Source: CAZEQL01 sp964514415
GTDB taxonomy: Bacteria; Chloroflexota; Dehalococcoidia; GIF9; AB-539-J10
Length of the DNA stretch: 18,549 bases
Assembly: GCA_964514415.1 (NCBI GenBank)
Contig: CAZEQL010000022.1
Coordinates: forward strand, 1-18,549
Direction: 5' to 3'
The notes under the pieces are model-generated. The model was not told the origin of the DNA, searched no databases, and saw only the letters and a program-made list of their open reading frames with translations. The translations under genes and the position numbers were made by a program. How positions within the stretch are numbered: the first letter of the stretch is position 1; every line of letters begins with the position of its first letter. Positions 1 to 7,884 of the stretch are shown here, in pieces.

Positions 1-24
1 GTAGGTATGTTACCATCGAAGTAG
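1..24 (+). CDS. possible 3' end of an upstream gene (7 codons)
   Basis: The first 24 bases read as seven sense codons (VGMLPSK) followed by TAG, and the stop directly abuts the ATG of the uracil-DNA glycosylase. This arrangement is what a translationally coupled upstream gene of the same operon would give. Seven residues are too few to identify the product, and the frame could be open by chance. Confidence 0.35.
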   Translation, partial: VGMLPSK

Positions 25-621
25 ATGTCAGTTTTAGCTGAACTTTATAATGAGATTGCGAATTGCCAGGATTGTGAACTAGCTAAGTATCGTACTAGAG
101 TTGTGCCTGGCGAAGGTTCAGAGAATGCTGATTTAGTTTTTATCGGCGAGGCACCGGGGTGGCATGAAGACCAGCAGGGGCGTCCTTTTGTGGGACCTGC
201 TGGACAATTTTTGGATCAGTTGCTAGCCTCGATTGATTTACGGCGGGGAGAGGTTTATATTGCCAATGTAATTAAATGCCGTCCTCCTCAAAATCGCGAC
301 CCTCTACCGGTAGAGATACAGGCTTGCCGCAAATGGCTTGACCGCCAGATAGAGATAATTCACCCCAAGATGATTATTACTTTAGGTCGTTATTCTCTAG
401 CAAGATATTTTCCTAACGAGAGCATAGGCAGGATTCATGGAAAGCCGAGGGTGCAGAATGGCATCATTTATTACCCTATGTATCATCCTGCGGCAGCTCT
501 TCATCAAGGCAGTCTACGCCAAGTCATTGGGGCTGATGTGCTTAAGATTCCACAAATATTGGCTCGAGGTGGGGAAATAACTGACGTCGCAACTGAATCT
601 CACCAATTAAGTTTATTTTAG
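25..621 (+). CDS. udg: uracil-DNA glycosylase, family 4 (Fe-S type)
   Basis: This enzyme removes uracil, arising from cytosine deamination or dUTP misincorporation, as the first step of base excision repair. The 198-aa protein has the family 4 layout. Motif 1, GEAPG..ED..GRPFVGPAG, lies at residues 41-60. Four cysteines at C14, C17, C85 and C101 are placed to hold the 4Fe-4S cluster, with C85 in KCRPPQNRDP. The active-site loop MYHPAA has H154. Length is normal for the family. The ATG at 25 immediately follows a TAG (22-24) and has no obvious Shine-Dalgarno, so initiation is probably coupled to the upstream gene. It is the first complete gene of a same-strand run with RNase J (12-nt gap) and FtsK. 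The family assignment is firm. Operon membership is inferred from spacing. Confidence 0.95.
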   Translation: MSVLAELYNEIANCQDCELAKYRTRVVPGEGSENADLVFIGEAPGWHEDQQGRPFVGPAGQFLDQLLASIDLRRGEVYIANVIKCRPPQNRDPLPVEIQACRKWLDRQIEIIHPKMIITLGRYSLARYFPNESIGRIHGKPRVQNGIIYYPMYHPAAALHQGSLRQVIGADVLKIPQILARGGEITDVATESHQLSLF

Positions 622-633
622 AGAGGCAACGAA

Positions 634-2295
634 ATGAGCAATAAAAATTTGAGGATAATTCCCCTAGGCGGATTGGGTGAAGTCGGTAAGAACATGATGG
701 CTTTGGAATATGACAATGATATTGTTGTCATTGATGCCGGACTCATGTTTCCCAGAGAAGAAATGTTGGGGGTGGATTTACTTATCCCAGATATTAGCTA
801 CCTTCTAGAGAAGCAGCAAAATTTAAGAGGGATAATTATCACTCATGGGCATGAAGACCACATTGGTGCTCTGCCTTACATTGTATCCCGCCTTCCTGTT
901 CCTATTTACGCTACCAAGCTCACTCAAGAGTTGATTTCTGTTGAGCTTAAGCAGCGTGGAGCAAAAACTAAAGCAAAGTTAAATCTAGTTCACCCGGGGA
1001 GTAGGATTACGCTAGGTAGTTTCGCTATAGAATTTTTCTCTGTTTGTCACAGTATTCCCGATTCTGTAGGGCTAATCATTCACACTCCAGTAGGCATTGT
1101 CGTTCACAGTGGTGATTTTAAACTCGAGTACACCCCTGTAATTGGCAAACCCACTGACTTCAACCAACTAGCTCGTTTGGGGACAAAGGGAGTTCTACTT
1201 CTTCTTTCCGATTCCACTTATGTTGAGCTTCCGGGGTATACTCCTTCTGAAAGAGTGGTCAGTGATGCCTTAGGTCGTATTGTAGCTGAAGCACAGGGAA
1301 GAGTAATCGTAACTACATTTGCCTCTCTTATTTCTCGCATCCAGCAGATAATTGATGTCGCTACCAAGTATGGCCGCTATGTATTTGTTATTGGACGCAG
1401 CATGAAGGAAATAGTGAACGTGGCAATGAAAATAGGCTACCTTACTGACCCCTCTGGAGTTCTTTGTAATCTCGATAGACTCCCCAATTTGCCTCATAAT
1501 CAAGTTGTTTTGTTAACCACCGGGAGTCAGGGCGAACCTACTTCTGCCTTAGTGCGCATAGCTAATCGAGACCACAACCAAATTCAGATTATCCCTGGAG
1601 ACACAGTGGTGATGTCAGCAACTCCCATTCCTGGAAACGAGGCATTAGTTAACAAGACCATAGATAGCCTTTTTCGACAGGGTGCTCAAGTAATTTATGA
1701 TAAGTTGGCTCAAGTCCATGTTCATGGGCATGGCAGTCGGGAAGAGTTAAAACTTTTGCTTAGTTTGGTTAAGCCTAAGTTCTTCGTGCCTGTTCATGGA
1801 GAGTATCGCCATTTAAGTCTGCATGCTAACTTAGCCCGAGAAATGGGCATAGCTGAGGATAATGTTTTTGTCCTTGAAGATGGGGACATACTTGAACTGG
1901 GGCAAGAAGTTGGGAAAATCGTTGGTAAGATTCCTATAGGTGATGTTTATGTGAATGGGCTGCTTACGGGTGAACTAGACAGTACTGTGCTTCGTGACCG
2001 TAAATTGCTCTCGCGAGATGGAGTTGTGGTGGTAACCCTTGTTATTGATACTAAAAAGGGCAAACTGGTGGGGAAGCCTAATATTAAGACACGGGGTTTT
2101 ATCGATGCCGAAGAGAATCGGGCATTGATTCAGAAAAGCCAAGATGTAGTGGTAGCTGCTTTAAATCATGATACAACACCATTGCGGGTGAATCGAAGCA
2201 ATTTTGATGCCAAAGTGAGAGATGCACTGACCAGATTCTTCTATGAGCAGACTCACCGCCGTCCTGTTATTATCTCTGTAATTATGGAGGTATAA
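634..2295 (+). CDS. rnj: ribonuclease J
   Basis: RNase J is a cytoplasmic zinc-dependent 5'-3' exoribonuclease and endonuclease for mRNA turnover and rRNA/sRNA maturation. The 553-aa protein is full length. The metallo-beta-lactamase signature HGHEDH sits at residues 71-76. Later come the conserved CHSIPDS and HSGDFK segments, the beta-CASP region (HVHGHGSREELK around 362-374), and the VHGE motif with H388. The C-terminal domain (about 450-553) matches RNase J in extent and ends EQTHRRPVI. The start is supported by AGAGG at 622-626, 7 nt before the ATG. It lies 12 nt after udg and 8 nt before ftsK, so the three are probably co-transcribed. I see no second RNase J paralogue in the window. Confidence 0.97.
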   Translation: MSNKNLRIIPLGGLGEVGKNMMALEYDNDIVVIDAGLMFPREEMLGVDLLIPDISYLLEKQQNLRGIIITHGHEDHIGALPYIVSRLPVPIYATKLTQELISVELKQRGAKTKAKLNLVHPGSRITLGSFAIEFFSVCHSIPDSVGLIIHTPVGIVVHSGDFKLEYTPVIGKPTDFNQLARLGTKGVLLLLSDSTYVELPGYTPSERVVSDALGRIVAEAQGRVIVTTFASLISRIQQIIDVATKYGRYVFVIGRSMKEIVNVAMKIGYLTDPSGVLCNLDRLPNLPHNQVVLLTTGSQGEPTSALVRIANRDHNQIQIIPGDTVVMSATPIPGNEALVNKTIDSLFRQGAQVIYDKLAQVHVHGHGSREELKLLLSLVKPKFFVPVHGEYRHLSLHANLAREMGIAEDNVFVLEDGDILELGQEVGKIVGKIPIGDVYVNGLLTGELDSTVLRDRKLLSRDGVVVVTLVIDTKKGKLVGKPNIKTRGFIDAEENRALIQKSQDVVVAALNHDTTPLRVNRSNFDAKVRDALTRFFYEQTHRRPVIISVIMEV

Positions 2296-2303
2296 ATCCT
2301 CCC

Positions 2304-4460
2304 ATGCCTAAGACAAAACGCAAGACTATACCCAGAATAAAGAAAAAAGTAGTGCCAACTCGACCGTGGTGGAAGCGCTTTTTCAGCTTCATCGCTTCAC
2401 CAGTGATGCGAAGGCTTATATTAATTGTCGTAATAGTAGTCGCGCTATATTTGTGGGGTGATGTAGTGTGGGGAAGAGCGTTTACCTTATTCGGCTATGG
2501 ATTAGCTATAATAGCTATTGCCTTAGGTGTGATAATTTGGGTGGTATGGCGGGGGCATTTCCACGCTTCAGTAGAGAGGTGGAATTGGGTTTTCGGAGGG
2601 ATTAGCCTGGCTTTAGCCGTATGGGGGGTGCTTTCATTTTTCAACTTGGGGGGTACTTTTGGGCAAAGCATAATAGGAACATCTACTGTTGTAGGTGGAT
2701 TGCGAGTAGCTGGTCTTGTCATCTTGGGCATCATTTTTCTTGTTCCTCGTAAGGCTTGGCATGCTTGTAGAGTCGTCATTGCGAGCGTAGCGAAGCAAGT
2801 TCGGAAGATTTTTCAGCCCCGCCCAAGACTCGTTGCTCTTTATCCTCTTCCTCAGGTGGAGGGTGGAACTGAGGAGGTAACCTCTCCGCCTGAAGCAGCC
2901 CCCAGCGTTGTTGAAACAGCGGCAGAACCTGTTGCCCCCCCCTCTCTCCCTGTCACTGTAAGTAGAGCGTGGCAATTTCAACACCAGCCAATTCTCACTC
3001 TTGGGGGGTGGCAAATTCCCCCTATTGACATTCTGGACAAGCCAGTTGAGGCAAAATTGGATAGAGATGATATTGATAGGAGGGCTCGACTGATTGAAGA
3101 ATCTTTGGCTAGCTATGGAGTAGAAGCCAAAGTTGTGCAGATAAACATGGGGCCTACGGTAACGCAATTTGGTGTTGAGCCCGGCTGGGACAGGAAATAT
3201 AAGGAAATAAGAGAGAGAGACAAAGATGGCATTGTGCAAACACGGATGGAGGAGATATCAAAAACCAGGATAAGGGTAGAGCGCATTAGTTCTTTGACTA
3301 ATGACCTGGCTTTAGCCTTAGCTGCCTCCAGCATTAGAATTGAAGCTCCCGTGCCAGGAAAATCGATGGTAGGTATCGAGGTCCCCAACACTGTCTTTGG
3401 CTCAGTTTCTCTCCGCAGCGTGATAGAAAGTGCTGCTTTTCAGAAGATTGAAGCCAGGTCGAGAATAGCCATTGCTTTAGGGAAAGGCGCTGGTGGTGAA
3501 GCAGTGGCGGCAGACCTGGCCAGGATGCCACATTTGCTCATCGCAGGAGCTACTGGCAGTGGTAAAACTGTCTGCCTCAATTCTATCGTCTGTTGCTTAC
3601 TACTACATAATAGCCCTGATGATGTTCGATTCATCATGATAGATCCCAAGAGAGTAGAGCTAGTAACATTCAATGCAGTACCTCACTTAATCGCCCCTGT
3701 AGTTGTAGATACTGATAAAGCTATAAAAGCGTTGCGATGGCTTAGTCAGGAAATGGATACCCGCTATCGCCAATTTGCCCAAGCTGGAGTGCGCAATATT
3801 GAAGGTTATAACAAAGACCGCCCACCTGGGGATAGCCTGCCATATCTGGTATTAATCATTGATGAGCTAGCTGATTTGATGATGACAGCCTTTGATGAAG
3901 TAGAACACACGCTTTGTCGTCTAGCTCAGTTAGCTCGCGCCACGGGCATTCATCTCATCGTAGCTACCCAACGTCCTTCGGTAGATGTAGTTACCGGGCT
4001 TATTAAAGCTAACTTTCCTACCCGAACTAGTTTCGCAGTTACCTCTCAAGTAGACTCGCGTACCATCCTCGACACGGTGGGCGCTGAGAAACTATTGGGG
4101 AGGGGTGATATGCTCTACATGCCTAGCGAGGCAAGCAGACCTAAGCGTCTTCAAGGAACCTTCGTTTCCGACGCTGAAATGGAGAGGCTAGTGTACTTCT
4201 GGGGAAATCAACGCAGGGCAGAGATAAGCTTTGTTGATTTTGATGAGGCAGTTGTATTAACTACCTCGGGTCAAAAGATAGTTTCCTTCCCCGACCCCCT
4301 CCTGGAAGAGGCAAAGCGTCTAACGCAAGAACATAAACGTGTCTCCACTTCTTTTTTGCAACGTCGTCTTCACATAGGTTATCCCAGAGCCGCTCGCCTC
4401 ATGGAAGAATTGGAGCAACAGGGCTCGGTGGAAGCAAATCAACCTAAGCAGGAAAATTAA
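2304..4460 (+). CDS. ftsK: DNA translocase FtsK/SpoIIIE
   Basis: This membrane-anchored hexameric ATPase pumps chromosomal DNA through the closing septum and supports dimer resolution. The 718-aa protein has a basic N-terminus and four membrane segments (about 36-52, 62-82, 95-113, 127-147). A Pro/Ala/Glu-rich linker (about 150-240) follows, then the alpha/beta motor with Walker A GATGSGKT (415-422) and Walker B LIIDE (D520-E521). A C-terminal winged-helix gamma domain (about 665-710, FLQRRLHIGYPRAARLMEELE) should read polar KOPS-like sites. GGAGG at 2286-2290 precedes the ATG by 13 nt. An oddity is that residues 157-166 (VVIASVAKQV) are encoded by DNA matching a widespread intergenic palindromic repeat type (see separate entry). 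It converges with galU with only 3 nt between the stop codons. Confidence 0.97.
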   Translation: MPKTKRKTIPRIKKKVVPTRPWWKRFFSFIASPVMRRLILIVVIVVALYLWGDVVWGRAFTLFGYGLAIIAIALGVIIWVVWRGHFHASVERWNWVFGGISLALAVWGVLSFFNLGGTFGQSIIGTSTVVGGLRVAGLVILGIIFLVPRKAWHACRVVIASVAKQVRKIFQPRPRLVALYPLPQVEGGTEEVTSPPEAAPSVVETAAEPVAPPSLPVTVSRAWQFQHQPILTLGGWQIPPIDILDKPVEAKLDRDDIDRRARLIEESLASYGVEAKVVQINMGPTVTQFGVEPGWDRKYKEIRERDKDGIVQTRMEEISKTRIRVERISSLTNDLALALAASSIRIEAPVPGKSMVGIEVPNTVFGSVSLRSVIESAAFQKIEARSRIAIALGKGAGGEAVAADLARMPHLLIAGATGSGKTVCLNSIVCCLLLHNSPDDVRFIMIDPKRVELVTFNAVPHLIAPVVVDTDKAIKALRWLSQEMDTRYRQFAQAGVRNIEGYNKDRPPGDSLPYLVLIIDELADLMMTAFDEVEHTLCRLAQLARATGIHLIVATQRPSVDVVTGLIKANFPTRTSFAVTSQVDSRTILDTVGAEKLLGRGDMLYMPSEASRPKRLQGTFVSDAEMERLVYFWGNQRRAEISFVDFDEAVVLTTSGQKIVSFPDPLLEEAKRLTQEHKRVSTSFLQRRLHIGYPRAARLMEELEQQGSVEANQPKQEN
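2774..2800 (+). repeat. palindromic-repeat half embedded in the ftsK coding sequence
   Basis: The segment contains GTCATTGCGAG followed by CGTAGCGAAGCAAG. This is the recognisable core of short dispersed repeats that occur in many bacterial genomes as GTCATTGCGAGN...GAAGCAATC. It lies in frame in the FtsK linker immediately after the fourth membrane segment and is read as VIASVAKQ, a peptide characteristic of translated copies. Only one arm is evident. The identification rests on recall of the repeat class, not on a search. Confidence 0.55.
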
Positions 4461-4463
4461 ACC

Positions 4464-5327
4464 TTATCGGAGAAGACGACGTAAATAACTCCTTAGCTCT
4501 GGCCCTAGTTCAGGGTGTTTCAAGGCAAGTGCCATCGTAGCTTGTATCCAACCTGGAATGGTACCAGCATCATAATAGTCTCCTTGAATTTCATAACCAT
4601 ATATAGCTTGTTTTTGCAGCAACCGCTTTAAGGCATCGGTCAACTGAATCTCCCCACCTACGCTTGGAGGGGTAGTCTCCAGTTCTTTAAAGATTTCGGG
4701 TGAAAGCACATACCTGCCCATCACGGCGAGGTCTGAAGGAGCCTCTGCCGATTTCGGTTTCTCCACAAGGTCCATAACTTGGTAGATATTATCACCTACT
4801 TTCTTGGGTTTAATTACCCCATACCTTCCTATCTCATCCTTATTTACTTGCTTTAAAGCAATGACACTACTCTGGTATTGCTCAAAGAGACCAAGCATTT
4901 TTTGAAGCACTTGTTCTTTTTGTTCAAAAAGGTCATCAGGAAGAATTAAGGCAAAGGCTTCCTCTCCCACTACAGCTCTGGCAGAGAGCACAGCATGACC
5001 CAGTCCCAGTTGCTCTTTTTGACGAACAAAGCAAATGTCAGCTAGGTCAGGCAAGTAGCGTATTTTTTCTAACAGGTCGGTTTTGCCTCTTTGCTCTAAA
5101 ATGTGTTCCAGCACAGGGTTTTTGTCAAAGTAGTCCTCCAGAGCTGTTTTTCCTTGAGTTGTTATCATAATCACCGATTTGATGCCGCAGGCAACAGCTT
5201 CCTCCACTGCGTATTGAATAATTGGCTTGTCTACCAAGGGTAGCATTTCTTTGGGCACAGATTTGGTGATAGGCAAGAATCTTGTACCCCAACCAGCGGC
5301 AGCAATGACGGCCTTTCGCACTTTCAT
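4464..5327 (-). CDS. galU: UTP--glucose-1-phosphate uridylyltransferase
   Basis: GalU makes UDP-glucose from UTP and glucose-1-phosphate, feeding cell-envelope, glycan and storage pathways in the cytoplasm. The 287-aa length is standard. The nucleotide-binding signature is at residues 9-30 (AAAGWGTRFLP, then PKEMLP). LVDKPIIQYAVEEA follows directly. Downstream are ILPDD (about 128-132), a VEKPK segment, GGEIQLTDAL, and the sugar-binding GDYYDAGTIPGW near the C-terminus. A Trp (W13) occupies the position usually held by Leu or Tyr in the GxGTR loop. The start is 2 nt after the apgM stop codon, so the two are almost certainly one transcript with coupled translation; no strong Shine-Dalgarno is visible. 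The 3' end faces ftsK with no room for an intergenic terminator. Confidence 0.96.
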   Translation of the reverse strand: MKVRKAVIAAAGWGTRFLPITKSVPKEMLPLVDKPIIQYAVEEAVACGIKSVIMITTQGKTALEDYFDKNPVLEHILEQRGKTDLLEKIRYLPDLADICFVRQKEQLGLGHAVLSARAVVGEEAFALILPDDLFEQKEQVLQKMLGLFEQYQSSVIALKQVNKDEIGRYGVIKPKKVGDNIYQVMDLVEKPKSAEAPSDLAVMGRYVLSPEIFKELETTPPSVGGEIQLTDALKRLLQKQAIYGYEIQGDYYDAGTIPGWIQATMALALKHPELGPELRSYLRRLLR

Positions 5328-5329
5328 TT

Positions 5330-6517
5330 CTAGGCACCAAATTTATCTAGCTTTAAGGCATTAGCCATGGCTAGAGGCATGATTTCTATAGCGGGAAAAC
5401 GTCCCATTCCACCGTCGAGGCAAGCCCGCTCTGAGAATTCAATAACACTATCAGGACGACACCATCTGGAATGCAGCATAAAAGGAACTGGATGCCAGCT
5501 ATGCATAGCTAAAACTGCCGGTGTGGAATGGTCTCCGGTAACAACCAACACATCTGGATTTAAGTCAAGTAAGTTAGGGAGAGCATTGTCGACCTCCTCA
5601 ATAGCGTGAACTTTGGCTTCGAAGTTGCCATCTTCCCCTTTGGAATCGGTGGCCTTAAAATGGACAAAAAAGAAATCATAGTTACTATAATGCTGGTGTA
5701 GGCTCTCTAGTTGAGTGGTTATACTATCACCCGCGGGCAATATCTCCATACCCACCAGCCTGGCTAAGCCCCGGTACATGGGATACACGGCAATAGCGGC
5801 CGGCTTTAGCTTGTAGATTTCAGAAAGGGTTGGGATGTCAGGATGCTGGGAAAAGCCACGCATGAGCACCATGTTCGCAGAGGGCTCATCCTTTAGCCGT
5901 TTCCTCGCCTGAGACACAAATTCATTGGCAATCTCCGCTGTTTTCTGCGCTTGCGGCGATAGGGGTTCTATCTTTTTGGCAACGAATTCCACCTGCTGAG
6001 GATCAGAATCCGTTAGCTCTGGCGATAATCCCGCGCCTCGAAGGATGAGCACAAATCTGTGCTCTTTTACCGCCGTCACAAGAATCTCAACCCCATTGAT
6101 ATTAATTTCATTTAATGTCTGGCATAGCTCAGCGTTCTTCTCAGTAGATATTCGCCCCGCCCGTCTATCAGTAATGATTCCCTTATTATCAATGGTGCAG
6201 AAATTCCCTCTGGCGGCAACGTCTTTAAGCTTTAGCTCCAAGTCTATTCCCATGGCCTCGAGAATTCCCCTCCCGACACCGTATTTGATAGGGTCATAAC
6301 CAAAGATACCTAAGTGTCCTGGCGCGCTTCCTGGCGTGATTCCCGAACTTACGGGGTCGATAAGGCCACAGAGTGACTCCCGGGCTATGCGGTTTAGATT
6401 GGGCTTTTTGGCTGACTCCAGTTCTGTCTTGCCTGTTTCAGGGTGAGGCAAGCCGCCCACTCCATCGATTACCAAAAATACTATCTTAGATGGAGATACG
6501 TGGGAGAGTTTTTTCAT
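5330..6517 (-). CDS. apgM: 2,3-bisphosphoglycerate-independent phosphoglycerate mutase, archaeal type
   Basis: The enzyme interconverts 3- and 2-phosphoglycerate in glycolysis and gluconeogenesis and belongs to the alkaline-phosphatase superfamily. The metal-binding VFLVIDG (D18) is near the N-terminus. The nucleophile region TPGSAPGHLGIFGYDP contains S64. C-terminal metal ligands lie in HFKATDSKGEDGN and VTGDHSTP, with a later His in SWHPVP. Start choice: the frame is open to an ATG at 6565 (411 aa), but a good minus-strand promoter (TTGTCA, 18 nt, TAAAAT at 6575-6546) would start transcription near 6539, inside that extension. The extra residues MNLNSKMISTVIGFEY have no family character. 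I therefore take the ATG at 6517 (395 aa), which has GGA about 8 nt upstream. galU follows after 2 nt. The function is firm and the start is moderately supported. Confidence 0.93.
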   Translation of the reverse strand: MKKLSHVSPSKIVFLVIDGVGGLPHPETGKTELESAKKPNLNRIARESLCGLIDPVSSGITPGSAPGHLGIFGYDPIKYGVGRGILEAMGIDLELKLKDVAARGNFCTIDNKGIITDRRAGRISTEKNAELCQTLNEININGVEILVTAVKEHRFVLILRGAGLSPELTDSDPQQVEFVAKKIEPLSPQAQKTAEIANEFVSQARKRLKDEPSANMVLMRGFSQHPDIPTLSEIYKLKPAAIAVYPMYRGLARLVGMEILPAGDSITTQLESLHQHYSNYDFFFVHFKATDSKGEDGNFEAKVHAIEEVDNALPNLLDLNPDVLVVTGDHSTPAVLAMHSWHPVPFMLHSRWCRPDSVIEFSERACLDGGMGRFPAIEIMPLAMANALKLDKFGA

Positions 6518-6545
6518 ATATTCAAATCCAATCACAGTGCTTATC

Positions 6546-6575
6546 ATTTTACTGTTTAAATTCATAGTTTGACAA
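6546..6575 (-). promoter_or_regulatory. apgM-galU promoter
   Basis: On the minus strand, TTGTCA (6575-6570) is followed by an 18-nt spacer and TAAAAT (6551-6546). Each hexamer matches the sigma-70-type consensus at five of six positions. The expected start near 6539 gives a leader of about 22 nt before the ATG at 6517. The -35 overlaps the -35 of the divergent kinase promoter. Confidence 0.6.
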
Positions 6576-6598
6576 GTTCTCTAGGCTCACAGTAGCAT
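6569..6598 (+). promoter_or_regulatory. promoter of the ROK kinase gene
   Basis: A perfect TTGACA (6569-6574), an 18-nt spacer and TAGCAT (6593-6598, four of six) lie 27 nt upstream of the kinase ATG. The strong Shine-Dalgarno GGGGAGG (6613-6619) falls between them. The -35 shares five bases with the -35 of the opposing apgM promoter. Confidence 0.65.
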
Positions 6599-6625
6599 AG
6601 GGCAATCAAATAGGGGAGGCTAGCA

Positions 6626-7606
6626 ATGCCAGGATGCGAAGAATCAAAGCTTATCTTGGGGGTGGATGTTGGTGGCACCAAAATTGCCACTGCCCTTGCC
6701 ACCACTCAAGGGCAAGTTATTGCTAGAGGATATGCCCCAACCCCTAGTCAAGCTGGGCCCGGCGCCGTAATAAAGAGCATTTGTGCCACTATTGATGAAA
6801 CCTTGAAGAAGATGCCAGTTGATAGCTCTCAGCTTTTGGGCATGGGTATTGCCGCTGCCGGTAACATAGACAGTGCTAACGGCAAAGTTATTTTCTCTCC
6901 TAATCTTCCTGGCTGGCGTGATGTGCCGTTGGGAGATATAATTGAACAGCATTTTGGTATACCCACCTACCTGGGTAATGATGCCAATCTGGCTGCTCTG
7001 GGAGAATGGTGCTTTGGGGTGAGGAAGAGGGTTGCCAACCTCATTTATATTACCGTGAGTACCGGAATAGGAGGAGGTATTATTACTGATGGCAAGTTGT
7101 ATACCGGGGCTTGTGGCACTGCTGGTGAAGTGGGGCATATGACCATTGATGTCAATGGGCTACGTTGCAACTGTGGCAATATCGGCTGCTGGGAAACTTT
7201 AGCCTCAGGCACTGCTCTGGCTAGAGAGGCAGTAAGGCGAATCAGAGAAGGTGCCAATACGTCTATCATTGAACTTGTGAATGGCGATATGAGCAAAATT
7301 GATGCCAAGGTTGTTTTCTTAGCAGCTCAGCAAGGAGATGAGTTGGCACAGAAACTTATCTCTCGCTTGGGCTATTACCTTGGCGTAGGTTTGGTTAACT
7401 TGGTCAACATTTTCAATCCGGAACTGATATTGGTAGGGGGTGGCGTGGCTAAGATAGGTGATTTATTGCTTCAGCCGGCGATAAACTTAGTTAAGGAAAG
7501 AGCTTTTAGGGCACCAACCACCGCAGTGGAAATCAAGCCAGCTTTGTTGGGAGATGATTCCGGTGTGCTGGGCGCGGTAGCCTTTGTTTTGGAGCGTTCT
7601 GCATAA
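6626..7606 (+). CDS. ROK-family sugar kinase, probable glucokinase
   Basis: The protein probably phosphorylates glucose with ATP (or polyphosphate) to supply glucose-6-phosphate. The 326 aa carry the family markers in order. The phosphate-1 loop LGVDVGGTKIA is at 11-21. GIAAAGNID follows, then GNDAN with catalytic D119 and VSTGIGGGI. The ROK zinc site is formed by H171 in GEVGH and C181, C183 and C188 in CNCGNIGCWE. The adenosine motif LVGGGV lies near the C-terminus. There is no N-terminal helix-turn-helix, so it is a kinase and not a ROK repressor. The start is fixed by GGGGAGG 6 nt upstream of the ATG. It is transcribed divergently from apgM-galU through overlapping promoters, which fits joint control of sugar-phosphate flow. 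The exact sugar is inferred; N-acetyl-sugar or mannose kinases share this fold. Confidence 0.9.
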   Translation: MPGCEESKLILGVDVGGTKIATALATTQGQVIARGYAPTPSQAGPGAVIKSICATIDETLKKMPVDSSQLLGMGIAAAGNIDSANGKVIFSPNLPGWRDVPLGDIIEQHFGIPTYLGNDANLAALGEWCFGVRKRVANLIYITVSTGIGGGIITDGKLYTGACGTAGEVGHMTIDVNGLRCNCGNIGCWETLASGTALAREAVRRIREGANTSIIELVNGDMSKIDAKVVFLAAQQGDELAQKLISRLGYYLGVGLVNLVNIFNPELILVGGGVAKIGDLLLQPAINLVKERAFRAPTTAVEIKPALLGDDSGVLGAVAFVLERSA

Positions 7607-7613
7607 TAAAATA

Positions 7614-7690
7614 TTCCCTCACTTAATCTCTCCTTTGAAAGGAGATAAAGCTAGTTCTGAGTGCAGTGAAGGAGCTGGGGTGGGGGGAAA
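7614..7690. repeat. hairpin-bearing dispersed-repeat-like segment downstream of the kinase
   Basis: After the kinase stop the sequence starts TTCCCTCACTTAATC and continues with a perfect 8-bp stem (TCTCCTTT/AAAGGAGA, 7629-7645, one unpaired base at the centre). TTCTGAGTGCAGTGAAG and a G-rich end follow. The TTCTGAG...GAAG block resembles the arm of the repeat at 8274-8334. The stem could fold at the mRNA 3' end but has no T-tract, so a terminator is not claimed. Repeat status rests on similarity to common bacterial intergenic repeats. Confidence 0.4.
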
Positions 7691-7704
7691 GGAGATAATA
7701 ATTA

Positions 7705-7860
7705 ATGTCTATTATACATGGTAGCGCAGGACTGATTATAGGGATAGCTAGCTTAATCTTTGGCATCATAGTAATGATTTTCCCTAAAATCCTCAATTAT
7801 TTAGTGGGCATCTACCTTATTGTGGTAGGAGTAATAGCAATTATTGTTTACCTTGCTTAG
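7705..7860 (+). CDS. small two-helix membrane protein, DUF3096-like
   Basis: This 51-residue reading frame starts at the ATG at 7705, 10 nt after GGAG (7691-7694), and ends with TAG. It encodes two hydrophobic helices, about residues 6-25 (GSAGLIIGIASLIFGIIVMI) and 33-50 (LVGIYLIVVGVIAIIVYL), separated by a short FPKILNY turn. The pattern, in particular IFP..LNYLVGIYLIVVG, is that of the DUF3096 family of tiny inner-membrane proteins of unknown function. The Shine-Dalgarno lies at the end of the preceding repeat-like segment. It converges with the DUF2905-like gene, 24 nt apart. The strong ribosome-binding site and family pattern support a real gene; no function can be given. Confidence 0.7.
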   Translation: MSIIHGSAGLIIGIASLIFGIIVMIFPKILNYLVGIYLIVVGVIAIIVYLA

Positions 7861-7884
7861 GAAGCTAGGGGGTTACTTCAGCAG

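Noticed and set aside
2495..3673. Several minus-strand open frames opposite ftsK
   Set aside because: They overlap strongly conserved FtsK domains, lack ribosome-binding sites and show no recognisable protein features; they are shadows.
4455..4466. Bidirectional terminator between ftsK and galU
   Set aside because: Only 3 nt separate the two stop codons and no stem-loop is visible around them.
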